A stretch of 64,000 bases of DNA from Vibrio zhugei (GTDB taxonomy: Bacteria; Pseudomonadota; Gammaproteobacteria; Enterobacterales; Vibrionaceae): the NCBI RefSeq assembly GCF_003716875.1, contig NZ_CP033077.1, positions 248,001 to 312,000 of the forward strand, in the 5' to 3' direction. Shown here piece after piece: positions 35,337 through 44,907 of the stretch (the first letter of the stretch is position 1; every line of letters starts with the position of its first letter). A program made the translations under genes and the position numbers. A model generated the notes under the pieces. The model was given only the letters and a program-made list of their open reading frames with translations. It searched no databases and had not been told where the DNA came from.

Positions 35337-36323
35337 TTAGCTGTCTATCCCTGCTAAGCGGACTAATAAACCTTCTAGTTCATCCCAAGGCATCAATTGC
35401 CGATCGATGACTTCAATACGGCTTTCAAAGCCAGACAAGCTCAATTCGTTGACGGATACCACTCCCTCAGACGCATTAAACGCGTAGCAACCTTGCTCCG
35501 TATTCACGACGGCTTTGACTCGCTCAGCCGTGAGATCATTGAAGACCGAAAACATATCATCGAATGGAAATTCGTATTCAGCCCCAAATAACCACCCACA
35601 ACTGTAAAATCCATTGGCCTGATTTTCACGGCGAATAAATGCTTTGCCTGGTGGAATCTCAAACTGTGGCTCCTCAGCCGCATGATGATGGTGGTGGGCT
35701 TCAATCTGCGTGGATGCACTGCCCTCTATTCGTGTCCGATCCAGTAATTCCAAAGCTAAATTACCATGAACTAATTGACCACTGAATAACTTGGCGGGCT
35801 CTTGCCGAGCAACCCAATCAACAAACTGACCATGCTCCGCATCGCTTGCCATATCAGCCTTACTCATCATAACAATATCTGCGCACAGTAATTGCTGATT
35901 GAACGTCTCATTCTGGGTATAACGTTCATCGCCGAAATGGCGAGCATCAACAAGAGCTATCGTCGCTTTTAGATCGATATAGGGCACGTACTGATCGGCA
36001 ACCAATTTCGCGATCACTTCTTGAGGATGGCCCAACCCCGTCGGTTCAATTAACAGTCGATCGGGCTTCTCTCTTAATAAGGCCGTAATGGCGACAGACA
36101 TTGGCACCCCAGCGGTGCAGCACAGGCAACCACCGGGCACTTCTTTTATCCATGCTCCCTGCTCGGTCATCATTGCCCCATCAATGCCAATTTCTCCAAA
36201 CTCATTGACGAGCACGGCCCATTTTTCATGCGCTGGCTTTTGTTTGAGCAGATGTAGAATGGTGGTGGTTTTGCCTGATCCCAAAAAACCCGTGATGATA
36301 TTGGTCGGTACTCTGTTTGTCAT
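35337..36323 (-). CDS. COG0523/CobW-family metal-chaperone GTPase (YjiA-like)
   Basis: 328 residues. The Walker A is ITGFLGSGKTTTILHLL, the metal-binding CxCC is GGCLCCTAG, and the GTPase elements are EPTGLGHPQE and MSKADMAS. A His-rich run (IEAHHHHHAAEEPQ) sits before the CobW C-terminal domain, typical of zinc-handling members. These proteins load metal into client proteins at GTP expense; YjiA and ZigA-like members are zinc-linked, but the client is unknown. The start is backed by AAAGGAG. No Zur-like operator could be identified in the 306-bp upstream spacer by eye. Confidence 0.88.
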   Translation of the reverse strand: MTNRVPTNIITGFLGSGKTTTILHLLKQKPAHEKWAVLVNEFGEIGIDGAMMTEQGAWIKEVPGGCLCCTAGVPMSVAITALLREKPDRLLIEPTGLGHPQEVIAKLVADQYVPYIDLKATIALVDARHFGDERYTQNETFNQQLLCADIVMMSKADMASDAEHGQFVDWVARQEPAKLFSGQLVHGNLALELLDRTRIEGSASTQIEAHHHHHAAEEPQFEIPPGKAFIRRENQANGFYSCGWLFGAEYEFPFDDMFSVFNDLTAERVKAVVNTEQGCYAFNASEGVVSVNELSLSGFESRIEVIDRQLMPWDELEGLLVRLAGIDS

Positions 36324-36629
36324 TGCTTTCTCCTTTATGTGACGAGTATAACGAAATCAAAAACGAAGCACCATATTGTGCTACTGAGTGCACATTTTTA
36401 CGTTGTGTTTACTTTCGTTGATCACAAGCAAGGTATTTTGGCGGCTACATCCGATAATAATGATTAATTTGATACGAGGGTCCTATTTTTCTTGTCGTAC
36501 AGCGTGTCTGTTTCATCAAAATTGCAATCGAACATTCCATATATCGTTGTTTGGTAATGACATGACAGGCGTATAATCGAATTTGAATCCCTGTATTCAC
36601 CACGTCAACACCAAAAGGCTTAACTGATA
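36324..36629. other. divergent spacer between COG0523 GTPase and clcA
   Basis: AT-rich, no open frame and no hairpin of note. Must hold both promoters; no recognisable operator. Confidence 0.4.
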
Positions 36630-38075
36630 ATGACCGCCCGAGAGATAACCCACAGCTTATTACACAAAGTTCCAAAAGATACCATCAATCAATTTCTCTC
36701 TATCGATAAAAAACCCATATCCGTTTTACTGTTATCCGTTCTGGTCGGCTTATTATCGGGCCTTGTAGGCAGTTATTTTGAACACGCCGTGCATTTGGTG
36801 TCTGATAGTCGTACCGAATGGTTGTCGAATCAAATTGTCAGCATGCTGCCCCTCGGTCTCGCGGCTTTTCTCATCAGTGCGATTCTCGCCATTATCGGCT
36901 ACTACCTGACACATCGCTTTTGTCCTGAAGCTGGCGGCTCAGGTATCCCTGAAATTGAAGGGGCGATGGACGGTATGCGTCCCGTTCGTTGGTGGCGTGT
37001 GCTCCCCGTGAAGTTCTTTGGCGGTATGGGCGCGCTCGGCTCGGGGATGGTTCTTGGCCGCGAAGGCCCAACCGTACATATGGGGGGCGCCATTGGGCGT
37101 ATGATTTCCGATATTTTCCGTGTGCGAAATCAGGATACGCGCCATTCCCTTCTCGCGGCAGGCGCCGCAGGGGGGTTAACCGCCGCCTTTAATGCGCCTC
37201 TCGCTGGTATTATGTTTGTGGTTGAAGAGATGCGACCACAATTTCGCTATACACTGATTTCAATCAAAGCGGTCATCATTTCCGCTGTGATGTCGAATAT
37301 TGTATTTCGTTACATCAACGGCCAAGAAGCGGTTATTACCATGCCGCAGTATCATGCACCTGAGCTGACCTCGCTTGGCTTATTTCTATTACTGGGAATA
37401 TTATTTGGTATTTTCGGGGTGATTTTTAATAGCTTAATTACCAAGTCACAAGACTTTTTCGCCAAATTACATCATAACAACCGCAAGCGGTTTTTATTGG
37501 TTGGAGGCGCGATTGGCGGTTGTTTTGGTTTAATGCTGCTTTATATGCCACAAATTACTGGCGGAGGTATTTGGCTCATACCGAATATTACCGAGGGTGG
37601 ATACGCGGCGGGATTTCTGCTGTTATTATTCATCGGTCGAATTGTCACAACGCTCGTTTGCTTTGGTTCCGGTGCCCCCGGCGGTATTTTTGCCCCAATG
37701 CTGGCACTCGGTACCTTATTTGGTTACGCCTTTGGTCTTATTGTGCACAACATTTTCCCGGGAATGGATATGGAACCGGGCATGTTTGCCATCGCCGGAA
37801 TGGGAGCCTTGTTCGCCGCGACGGTGCGCGCCCCAGTGACAGGTATTTTGCTGGTGATTGAAATGACCAACAACTACTACCTTGTTTTGCCTTTAATTAT
37901 TACCAGTTTAGGCGCCGTAATTTTTGCACAGATGCTCGGAGGTCAACCGATATACAGTCAGCTTCTGCATCGCACCTTGAAAAAAGAAAAGCTACAACAA
38001 CAAGATTTTGCGTTATCGATGCAAACACCACCAGCGAATACCGCGGCAAACACCAACTCCACACCACAACCATAA
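36630..38075 (+). CDS. clcA: H+/Cl- exchange transporter ClcA
   Basis: 481-residue CLC antiporter of the inner membrane, exchanging two chloride ions for one proton, important in extreme acid resistance in enteric bacteria. Selectivity motifs: GSGIPEIEG (residues 103-111), GREGPTVHMGG with gating Glu145, and the GAPGGIFAPMLALG filter loop. The proton-side Glu lies in VVEEMRPQF. About 18 helices are expected. A Pro/Thr/Asn-rich cytoplasmic tail ends the protein. E. coli ClcA is 473 residues, so this is full length. Confidence 0.95.
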   Translation: MTAREITHSLLHKVPKDTINQFLSIDKKPISVLLLSVLVGLLSGLVGSYFEHAVHLVSDSRTEWLSNQIVSMLPLGLAAFLISAILAIIGYYLTHRFCPEAGGSGIPEIEGAMDGMRPVRWWRVLPVKFFGGMGALGSGMVLGREGPTVHMGGAIGRMISDIFRVRNQDTRHSLLAAGAAGGLTAAFNAPLAGIMFVVEEMRPQFRYTLISIKAVIISAVMSNIVFRYINGQEAVITMPQYHAPELTSLGLFLLLGILFGIFGVIFNSLITKSQDFFAKLHHNNRKRFLLVGGAIGGCFGLMLLYMPQITGGGIWLIPNITEGGYAAGFLLLLFIGRIVTTLVCFGSGAPGGIFAPMLALGTLFGYAFGLIVHNIFPGMDMEPGMFAIAGMGALFAATVRAPVTGILLVIEMTNNYYLVLPLIITSLGAVIFAQMLGGQPIYSQLLHRTLKKEKLQQQDFALSMQTPPANTAANTNSTPQP

Positions 38076-38084
38076 CGGTTTTAA

Positions 38085-38111
38085 GCAAAGGGCGTTAACG
38101 ACGCCCTTTGC
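38085..38111. terminator. bidirectional hairpin between clcA and sbcC
   Basis: GCAAAGGGCGT pairs perfectly with ACGCCCTTTGC, placed between convergent clcA and sbcC. Short U-tracts flank it. Confidence 0.75.
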
Positions 38112-38132
38112 GTTCAAAGCCTAAGCATTTTG

Positions 38133-41100
38133 CTATGACACGAGATGAATCTGGCTCCCCATACGTGCAGCATGAATGTCCAAACGCAACGGAATCTGCT
38201 CTTTCAATTCACTGACATGAGAAATGATCCCTATCGTCCGTCCGCCCTGCTGCAAATCGACCAAGGTTTGAATGGCTAAATCCAGCGACTCCGGATCCAA
38301 GCTTCCAAAGCCCTCATCAATGAACAGCGTATCTAGACGCACTCCACCACTGTAGGATTGCACCACATCCGACACCCCCAACGCCAATGACAGTGCCGCC
38401 ATAAATGACTCGCCGCCAGATAGAGTCGCGACATCACGCCATTTTCCGGTGTACCCATCTTCCACCATCAGATCCAATCCGGATCCCGCATTCCCTTTGG
38501 CCCGCTCCTGCTTGCGCTTCAACAGATATCGCCCACGACTCATGACTTGTAAACGTTGAGAAGCTTGAATCAGTACATCATCAAGCAGCACGCCAAGGAC
38601 AAAACGGTGCAAGCTGACTTTGGCCCCCGTTCGTCCATTCGCAATATCACTTAATGTACCGTACACCTGATATTTCGCCTCTAACGCTTGGTTACGCGCA
38701 TATAAATCGGCCAATTTGGCTTTCACTTGGCGTAAGTTATCCATCCGTGAAGAGTGCTGAGTCACTTGATTAAACGCGGCAGTCACTTCGCTTTGACGGG
38801 TATCCAAACGCGCTTCAAGCGGTGCCATATCGGGGACGACCTGTTTAGCAAGCTGCGTCTGTAAGCTCTCGAGCTGCCCGGTTAACCGCGCCCATTGTCC
38901 ATCAAACGTATGGACTGCTTGAGTGAGTGCCGCTCGGCGCTCACTGCTTAAGCGCGCCTGTTGGTAGGCGGGCTCATCGGCGAATGGACTGTGTTGCAGC
39001 GCGGTTAACCACGCTTGATGTGTGGTATCCAAAGACTGCTGCCATTGCGCTAACTGTTCCGCGGCCGAGGTGACCGAAGCATTGGCGCCAGCTACGCTCG
39101 ATTTAGATTGATTCAAGCGCTGTTCGGCCGCTTGCTGCTGCGTGGTTAACTCTTTAATCTGTTGTTCAACGGTTTGCTTGCGTGCTAGCACTTTATCGAG
39201 TGTATTCCAATCAGGATGTAAAGAAGCCTGTAAACGGTTAACCTCGGTTTCTAATTGGGTAAAACGCTGCTGTGCTGATTCTGCCTGCTGATTGAGCTGC
39301 TGAACTCGTTGTTTATGCTGACTGAGACTGTGTTCAGTTTGGCGGACTTGCTCCGCATAGTGATCAAGATTGACGCGTTCTAACCTTTGGATCGTGGCCT
39401 GCAGATCGTGACGCTGCTGCTGCAATTCCTCCAACCCCGCTTGCTGTTCTAACTCATCCTGCAATTGTGTCAGTTGCTGCTCGATATACTGATGATCAGA
39501 ACTGGCTTGCTGATAAGCCGTTGCGGCCGCCAATTCTTGCTGGTGGCAAAAACGTTGTTGCTGCCTTGCGGTTTGCACCTGCTCTTTTGTGACACTGTCA
39601 CCCAAGCTTTGCGCTGGATGCGGGTGCTCATGGCTGCCGCATACCGGACATGCCTCACCCGTTTGCAACCGCGCGGCTAAGATAGCAGCTTGGTTTTGGT
39701 GCCAACGCAGCTCAAGCTCGTCAGCGTGCTGAGACGCGGCTTGACTCGCTTGTTTGGCTGCCGTGTATTCATCCTGACGCGCCTGCATCGCTTGCTGCTT
39801 ATCATGACGTTGCCGCAGCAACTGTTGCTCAGAAAGGCGCTTATTGATTCGTTCCACACATTGCGTTAATGCCAATTTGTGACCATCTAAGCCAGCGCGT
39901 TGTTGAGCGGCTTGCTCCCACTGCTGGCGTTGATGAATCAATTGCTGTTCACTCTCAGCAGTCGCCCGCTCCGCTTCTTGTCGTTGTTGCTGGTGACGGT
40001 GCAACTCATGTTGAGCTTGATTCAGCGCTTGTTGCTGAGTTTCGATCTGCCGGACATTGTGTTCCATCCCTTGCAAATCGTATTGCTCTTGCGTTAATGC
40101 TGGCAGATCTGCTTGCCGCGCTTGTACCTCATCGTAATGCGCTTGTGCTTGCGTCAGTGCTTGATTGGCATCATTCACCGCCTGCTGGGCTTGAGCATGT
40201 TGTTGCTGACTTCGCGTCGTTTGGGTCCGTGCATCTTGATATTGAGAATACGCGACGTCCAATTGAGCCGCTTGCTCGGCATACGCCACTTGCTGACGCT
40301 GACTCTCGATGCTGGCTTTCTGTGTGTTTAATTCATTTAACGCCTGTTTAAGCACTTCTAACTGTTTGAATTGTTGGCTAAGTTGCTGAGCTTCTTGCAA
40401 AGCTTGTTTGGCGTTATCGCGCTGCTGTTGGGCGATATTATACGCGGTTTGGCTTTCGGCTAATAATGGAGTCAACTCGGCGATCGCTTCCTCAAGCTCC
40501 GCTTCGTTGTCCAATGACGCCACATTGAGTGCCCCTTTGATTTGATTATCAAACTCGTCTTTTTCTTTGCGTATTCCCGACGCGCGCTCAAACAGCGCAC
40601 GCTCAATTTGCGTATAAATGTGAGTTTGAAATAACTGACCAAATATCGCTTCGCGGTCTTTAGAATTGGCAATCAGTAGATCGCGGAATTTCCCTTGTGG
40701 GATCACCATCACCTGACGGAATTGATTCACTTCTAACCCTAATAGCTCTTCAACGCTTCGCCTCACTGGCGTGGGTTTATTTGCCAACAGTGTGTCTTGC
40801 TCGCCAACGCGGCGCACCAATGTCGCGCTATGAGTTTTACGGGTAAACCCTTCTCCGCGCTTTTTGGGCACCAATTGCTCTGGGTAACGCTCCACCTCAT
40901 AGTGAGTATCTCCCAAAGAGAACGAAAATCGAACAAAAGTGAGTACATTAGGGTCGGCGTAGTCACAACGCATTTGATCGCCCGTGCGTTCACTACCCGT
41001 GGTTTCCCCGTAAAGTGCATAACAAATCGCATCGAGGATCGAACTTTTGCCTGCCCCTGTCGCCCCGTTGATCAGAAATAACGGCGCAGCCCCAAATCGA

Positions 41101-41168
41101 TCAAATTCGATGGTTTGCTGATCGGCAAATGGACCAAAGGCTTGCAATGTCAAAGAAATAGGACGCAT
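38133..41168 (-). CDS. sbcC: exonuclease SbcC (SMC-like ATPase)
   Basis: 1011 residues. The N-terminal ATPase half has GATGAGKSSILDAICYALYG (Walker A about residue 35) and the Q-loop VIPQGKFRDLL. Two long Gln/Ala-rich coiled coils are joined at the zinc hook CPVCGSHEHPHP (about residue 500). The C-terminal half has LSGGESFMAALSLALGVSD and the Walker B DTLFIDEGFGSLD. It partners SbcD to cut hairpins and process DNA ends. It starts one base after the sbcD stop (TAA-ATG), so the pair is coupled. Domain order and length match the family. Confidence 0.95.
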   Translation of the reverse strand: MRPISLTLQAFGPFADQQTIEFDRFGAAPLFLINGATGAGKSSILDAICYALYGETTGSERTGDQMRCDYADPNVLTFVRFSFSLGDTHYEVERYPEQLVPKKRGEGFTRKTHSATLVRRVGEQDTLLANKPTPVRRSVEELLGLEVNQFRQVMVIPQGKFRDLLIANSKDREAIFGQLFQTHIYTQIERALFERASGIRKEKDEFDNQIKGALNVASLDNEAELEEAIAELTPLLAESQTAYNIAQQQRDNAKQALQEAQQLSQQFKQLEVLKQALNELNTQKASIESQRQQVAYAEQAAQLDVAYSQYQDARTQTTRSQQQHAQAQQAVNDANQALTQAQAHYDEVQARQADLPALTQEQYDLQGMEHNVRQIETQQQALNQAQHELHRHQQQRQEAERATAESEQQLIHQRQQWEQAAQQRAGLDGHKLALTQCVERINKRLSEQQLLRQRHDKQQAMQARQDEYTAAKQASQAASQHADELELRWHQNQAAILAARLQTGEACPVCGSHEHPHPAQSLGDSVTKEQVQTARQQQRFCHQQELAAATAYQQASSDHQYIEQQLTQLQDELEQQAGLEELQQQRHDLQATIQRLERVNLDHYAEQVRQTEHSLSQHKQRVQQLNQQAESAQQRFTQLETEVNRLQASLHPDWNTLDKVLARKQTVEQQIKELTTQQQAAEQRLNQSKSSVAGANASVTSAAEQLAQWQQSLDTTHQAWLTALQHSPFADEPAYQQARLSSERRAALTQAVHTFDGQWARLTGQLESLQTQLAKQVVPDMAPLEARLDTRQSEVTAAFNQVTQHSSRMDNLRQVKAKLADLYARNQALEAKYQVYGTLSDIANGRTGAKVSLHRFVLGVLLDDVLIQASQRLQVMSRGRYLLKRKQERAKGNAGSGLDLMVEDGYTGKWRDVATLSGGESFMAALSLALGVSDVVQSYSGGVRLDTLFIDEGFGSLDPESLDLAIQTLVDLQQGGRTIGIISHVSELKEQIPLRLDIHAARMGSQIHLVS

Positions 41169-42311
41169 TTATTCACGGTCTCCTTGCTTTAATTCTTGAA
41201 CCACGGCAGCAATCGCCTCAGATTGCGCTGGCGTCAGCTCGCTTTGCTGGGCTTCCTGAAAAAAATCCGCAAACATATCCACTTCACTGCGCTTTAAACG
41301 CTGGCTCGCGACTGGCTGATCCATGCCAATCAACATACCAGGTTTTTCAATATGCAATACATTCGGGTAGACCTGACGCAGTTTTTCCATTGGGTCGAGA
41401 ATCGCATGCTTATCAGTTAGACGCACTAAAAGGTAATCATTGGGGCGAGGATCATCAGCCGCCTTAGCAATAATCTCTTCAAGCTCCCCTTCAATAATGC
41501 GCATGTCATGCGGAGAAATTAGCGGAATGGATTCACTACTGACAAAACCTTGCTGATCAAACGTCACCAATGTCATCCCTTTTTTCTGATGTTGCTCGGA
41601 AAAACTGTATTTCATTAAAGAGCCGGAATAACGGATAGAATCACGCCCCTTTTTCTGTGGCTGATGCAGATGGCCTAATGCCACATAATCAAACGGTAGA
41701 AAGTGCTCATGGTTAACGCGATCAGAGCCGCCAATCGATAACGGCCGTTCAGACTCCGATTCCATCGCACCATCAACAAAACAGTGACTCAATAAAACAT
41801 GGTGTTGTGACGGATCGAATGTCTTGGTGATTTTTTCACACAATAACTGGTGCGCTTCATCGTGACTGTGAACCGCTTCTTGATAGGCATGGCGAACCAC
41901 TTCCGGATCGTGGTATGGCATACCATAGAAGGCCACCTCACCCGCGTCGTTCGAGGACAACACCACAGGTTCTAACATCTGCTCAAAATTGGCAATGATA
42001 TGCAAACCTGCATCACGCATGTGGCGCGCACCAAAGGCAAGACGTGCCGCGCCATCATGATTGCCAGGTATCATAATCACTGGCACGCCCATATCCTGAC
42101 ACAGCGTGGTTAATACGTGATCGAGCAACTCAATCGCATTGGCTGGCGGTACAGAACGATCATAAATATCTCCAGCGATGAGCAAGGCATCAACGGGGTG
42201 TTCCGCGATATATTGGACAATTTGATTTAAGATTGCCGCTTGATCGTCCAGCAAAGAAACATTGTGAAACTGACGACCAAGGTGCCAATCGGAGGTATGC
42301 AAAAACTTCAT
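41169..42311 (-). CDS. sbcD: exonuclease SbcD (Mre11-like)
   Basis: 380 residues. The phosphoesterase motifs are TSDWHLGR at the start, IAGDIYD, IPGNHDGA and ALGHLHQPQ, giving the dimanganese site of the Mre11/SbcD nuclease. The C-terminal capping domain runs to the end (LTPAQSEAIAAVVQEL). First gene of the sbcDC operon. E. coli SbcD is 400 residues. Confidence 0.95.
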   Translation of the reverse strand: MKFLHTSDWHLGRQFHNVSLLDDQAAILNQIVQYIAEHPVDALLIAGDIYDRSVPPANAIELLDHVLTTLCQDMGVPVIMIPGNHDGAARLAFGARHMRDAGLHIIANFEQMLEPVVLSSNDAGEVAFYGMPYHDPEVVRHAYQEAVHSHDEAHQLLCEKITKTFDPSQHHVLLSHCFVDGAMESESERPLSIGGSDRVNHEHFLPFDYVALGHLHQPQKKGRDSIRYSGSLMKYSFSEQHQKKGMTLVTFDQQGFVSSESIPLISPHDMRIIEGELEEIIAKAADDPRPNDYLLVRLTDKHAILDPMEKLRQVYPNVLHIEKPGMLIGMDQPVASQRLKRSEVDMFADFFQEAQQSELTPAQSEAIAAVVQELKQGDRE

Positions 42312-42438
42312 GAGTGCCCTGTTGTTTTGCGCAAAAGGAATGGCACTCAGTATACCCTAAGTCCGGCCCCGACTGCGACTGCCACTCGGACCATTCATCG
42401 ACAATTTGGGCAGAGAATAGCCGAGACCATCAAGTCGG

Positions 42439-43425
42439 TCACCGCTGATAACGCACGCGAAGTTTACGTGGTATGAATTCGATGCCGGGCTGACACCGTT
42501 TCGCCGACGCATTCAACGCTAACTCCAAAGCGCTATCCGCAATTAACTCAAATTGCTGGGGCATCGAGTTCACTTTGGTCGGTAAAAAATTGAGTAAGCG
42601 ATTGTCACCAAAGGTCGCCAAACGAATACGCTGCATGACCTCTGGATATTCAAGCAACACATCTAATATGCCTTCTAACAAGGTATACGAAGTGGCCACC
42701 ACGGCATCAGGCACACATCCGGCCTCCAGCCAACGGGTAAATACCGCACGCGCATCATTGCGATGGAAGTGTTCTCCATAGCCCAATAATGGCACTAATC
42801 CGTATGGCGCGATGGCATCTTCAAACCCCAGTTGACGCTCCTGCGAGACGTTCAATTCTGGCAGAGCGCCAATCAAGCCAATACTGCGTACCTCATCATC
42901 CACGACTGAGCGTGTCAGTTCGAGTGCCGAATTAAAATCCTCGCTGATGACACAAGCAAAGTATTCATCATCGAGCGGTCGGTCAATTGCGATAACCGGT
43001 GTGCCAGACTCTTGCAGCGTTTGATAGAAATCGCTGGCGTTCGGCATGGTACTGGCGACAAACAAGGCTTCGATGCGGCGGCTGACTAAAGTGCTCGCCA
43101 CTTCTCGCTCAGTATCAGGATTATCATCCGAGCACGCAATGAGTATTTGATAACCCGCTTGACGAGAGTTTTGTTCAAGCAGCTTGGCCAGTTTGGCGTA
43201 ACTGGTATTTTCTAAATCCGGAATGATCAAACCAAACGAGCGGCTGCTCCCCGCCCTTAATGCCGAGGCAGCATGATCAGGACGATAATTGTGCAGAGCG
43301 ACAATATCCAATACTTTCTTCTGTGTTTTTTCACTAATCCGGTATTTCTTTGCTTTACCATTAATGACATAACTTGCCGTTGTCTTCGATACACCAGCCA
43401 ACTTGGCGATCTTATCTAGGGTCAT
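42439..43425 (-). CDS. cra: catabolite repressor/activator Cra (FruR)
   Basis: 328-residue LacI-family regulator. The N-terminal HTH is MTLDKIAKLAGVSKTTASYVINGKAKKYRISEKT, almost the E. coli Cra start, followed by the hinge and a periplasmic-binding-protein-like effector domain that senses fructose 1-phosphate or fructose 1,6-bisphosphate. It is divergent from fruBKA, and two Cra-type operators lie between. It represses the fructose PTS in the absence of effector and modulates glycolysis/gluconeogenesis. Confidence 0.94.
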   Translation of the reverse strand: MTLDKIAKLAGVSKTTASYVINGKAKKYRISEKTQKKVLDIVALHNYRPDHAASALRAGSSRSFGLIIPDLENTSYAKLAKLLEQNSRQAGYQILIACSDDNPDTEREVASTLVSRRIEALFVASTMPNASDFYQTLQESGTPVIAIDRPLDDEYFACVISEDFNSALELTRSVVDDEVRSIGLIGALPELNVSQERQLGFEDAIAPYGLVPLLGYGEHFHRNDARAVFTRWLEAGCVPDAVVATSYTLLEGILDVLLEYPEVMQRIRLATFGDNRLLNFLPTKVNSMPQQFELIADSALELALNASAKRCQPGIEFIPRKLRVRYQR

Positions 43426-43514
43426 AGTTTCGATCTCATTTTAAACGTTTTTACTGTCAATGTGCGTAGGATCATAAAAATCGCGACCTCTTACTTTTTG
43501 CAGTTGCATTCTTT

Positions 43515-43530
43515 GCTGAATCGATTCAGT
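43515..43530. promoter_or_regulatory. Cra operator 1
   Basis: GCTGAATCGATTCAGT, nearly a perfect palindrome and a strong match to the Cra consensus (TGAAwCGnTTCA-like). It lies 90 bp upstream of cra and 234 bp upstream of fruB. The rest of this 338-bp spacer, beyond this site and the second operator, holds nothing recognised. Confidence 0.85.
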
Positions 43531-43660
43531 ATAGCACGCGAAAGAGTTCAGTAAAGCTATAATATAATCGACCTATTCCGTTTTATAGACTATTTTTGAT
43601 TCTGTGAAACAACATTGATTTTTGATAAAAAATGGCTTCGCTGAACTTTTTGATTGCTTT

Positions 43661-43676
43661 ACTGAACCGATTCAGC
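43661..43676. promoter_or_regulatory. Cra operator 2
   Basis: ACTGAACCGATTCAGC, a second Cra-type palindrome 88 bp before the fruB start. A weaker half-site (CTGAA) lies about 20 bp before it at 43640. Two operators about 146 bp apart could support DNA looping. Confidence 0.85.
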
Positions 43677-43763
43677 TGTTCGATAATAAAGCACAAACGA
43701 AATACCACAACATAGAAATGTGGTGACAACAATAAAGCCGCAAGGCTATATAAAGGGGCAAAC

Positions 43764-44897
43764 ATGCTGCAACTTACTACGCAAGATATCAAACTTGGCC
43801 AAGCACAGAGTGACAAGCTTGCTGCGATTCGAGCGATCGCTGAAGACTTAACTGCTCACGGTTATGTCGCGGACGGTTATGTAGAAGGAATGTTGAACCG
43901 GGAAGGTCAGAATTCTACGTTCTTAGGGAATGGGATTGCCATTCCACACGGAACGACAGATACCCGTGACCTTGTTCACAGTACTGGCGTGGCCATTCAC
44001 CATTTTCCTAATGGTGTCGATTGGGCTGACGGCAATACTGTTTACGTTGCGATTGGTATCGCGGCGAAATCTGACGAACACTTAGGGATTTTAAAGCAAT
44101 TAACCAAAGTGCTTGCGTCAGATGGCGTTGAAGAGAGCCTAAAAGCAGCGAAGACTGAAGAAGACATTATCGCGATTTTAAACGGTGATGTGCAATTTGA
44201 CGCAGATTTGGATGCGTCATTGGTACAAATCCAATTCCCAGCAACAGACATGGTGCAACTCAGTGCCGTTGCCGGTGGATTGCTGAAAAATAAAGGCAAT
44301 GCCAATGCCGACTTCGTGGCAGAGCTAGTGACGAAAGCGCCAACATCATTGGGCAACGGTCTATGGCTGGTCAGCAGCAGCAAAGGCGTGCAGCGCACAG
44401 GTCTGTCGTTTGTCTCAACCAATGCTGACTGCCAATTCGATGGTCAAGCGGTGAAAGCGCTGATTGCCGTCGCGGGCTGCAACGGCGCCCACCAAAGTCT
44501 CATGAACAACATCGCGACGCTCGTCTTCAAACAGCAGCAAGCCGATCTTGTCAGTGCGGATTCCGCACAAAATGTGGTGGCGCTCTTAAGTGGCGAAGAA
44601 GTCTCAAGCGCTTCCAGCGATGACAATACTCAAGTCTTTACGATTAAAAATTCACACGGTTTGCACGCCCGCCCTGGCGCGATGTTGGTGGCAGAAGCGA
44701 AAAAATTCGACGCAACGATCAAGGTCGTCAACCTCGATGGCGATGGCCGTTCAGTGAACGCAAAAAGCTTAATGAAAGTGATTGCACTTGGTGTCAAAAA
44801 AGGCCACCAGCTTCAATTTACAGCAGAAGGTGCGGATGCCTCAGAAGCATTGGCAGCCATTGGCGCGGCAATCGACTCTGGTCTAGGCGAAAGCTAA
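43764..44897 (+). CDS. fruB: fructose PTS fused EIIA-FPr (FruB)
   Basis: 377 residues, the same as E. coli FruB (376). The N-terminal EIIA-Fru domain has the phosphorylated His in IAIPHGTTDT (H62). A middle domain links to a C-terminal HPr-like FPr domain with NSHGLHARPGAMLV (active His about residue 302). It receives phosphate from enzyme I and passes it to FruA during fructose uptake. First gene of fruBKA; fruK follows 10 bp later. Confidence 0.95.
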   Translation: MLQLTTQDIKLGQAQSDKLAAIRAIAEDLTAHGYVADGYVEGMLNREGQNSTFLGNGIAIPHGTTDTRDLVHSTGVAIHHFPNGVDWADGNTVYVAIGIAAKSDEHLGILKQLTKVLASDGVEESLKAAKTEEDIIAILNGDVQFDADLDASLVQIQFPATDMVQLSAVAGGLLKNKGNANADFVAELVTKAPTSLGNGLWLVSSSKGVQRTGLSFVSTNADCQFDGQAVKALIAVAGCNGAHQSLMNNIATLVFKQQQADLVSADSAQNVVALLSGEEVSSASSDDNTQVFTIKNSHGLHARPGAMLVAEAKKFDATIKVVNLDGDGRSVNAKSLMKVIALGVKKGHQLQFTAEGADASEALAAIGAAIDSGLGES

Positions 44898-44907
44898 GGA
44901 AATCGTT

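Noticed and set aside
35700..35715. Run of histidines resembling an artificial His tag
   Set aside because: His-rich loops are normal in zinc-linked COG0523 GTPases.
38700..40500. Gln-rich repeats in sbcC as a tandem repeat region
   Set aside because: Non-periodic at DNA level; it is the normal coiled-coil of SbcC.
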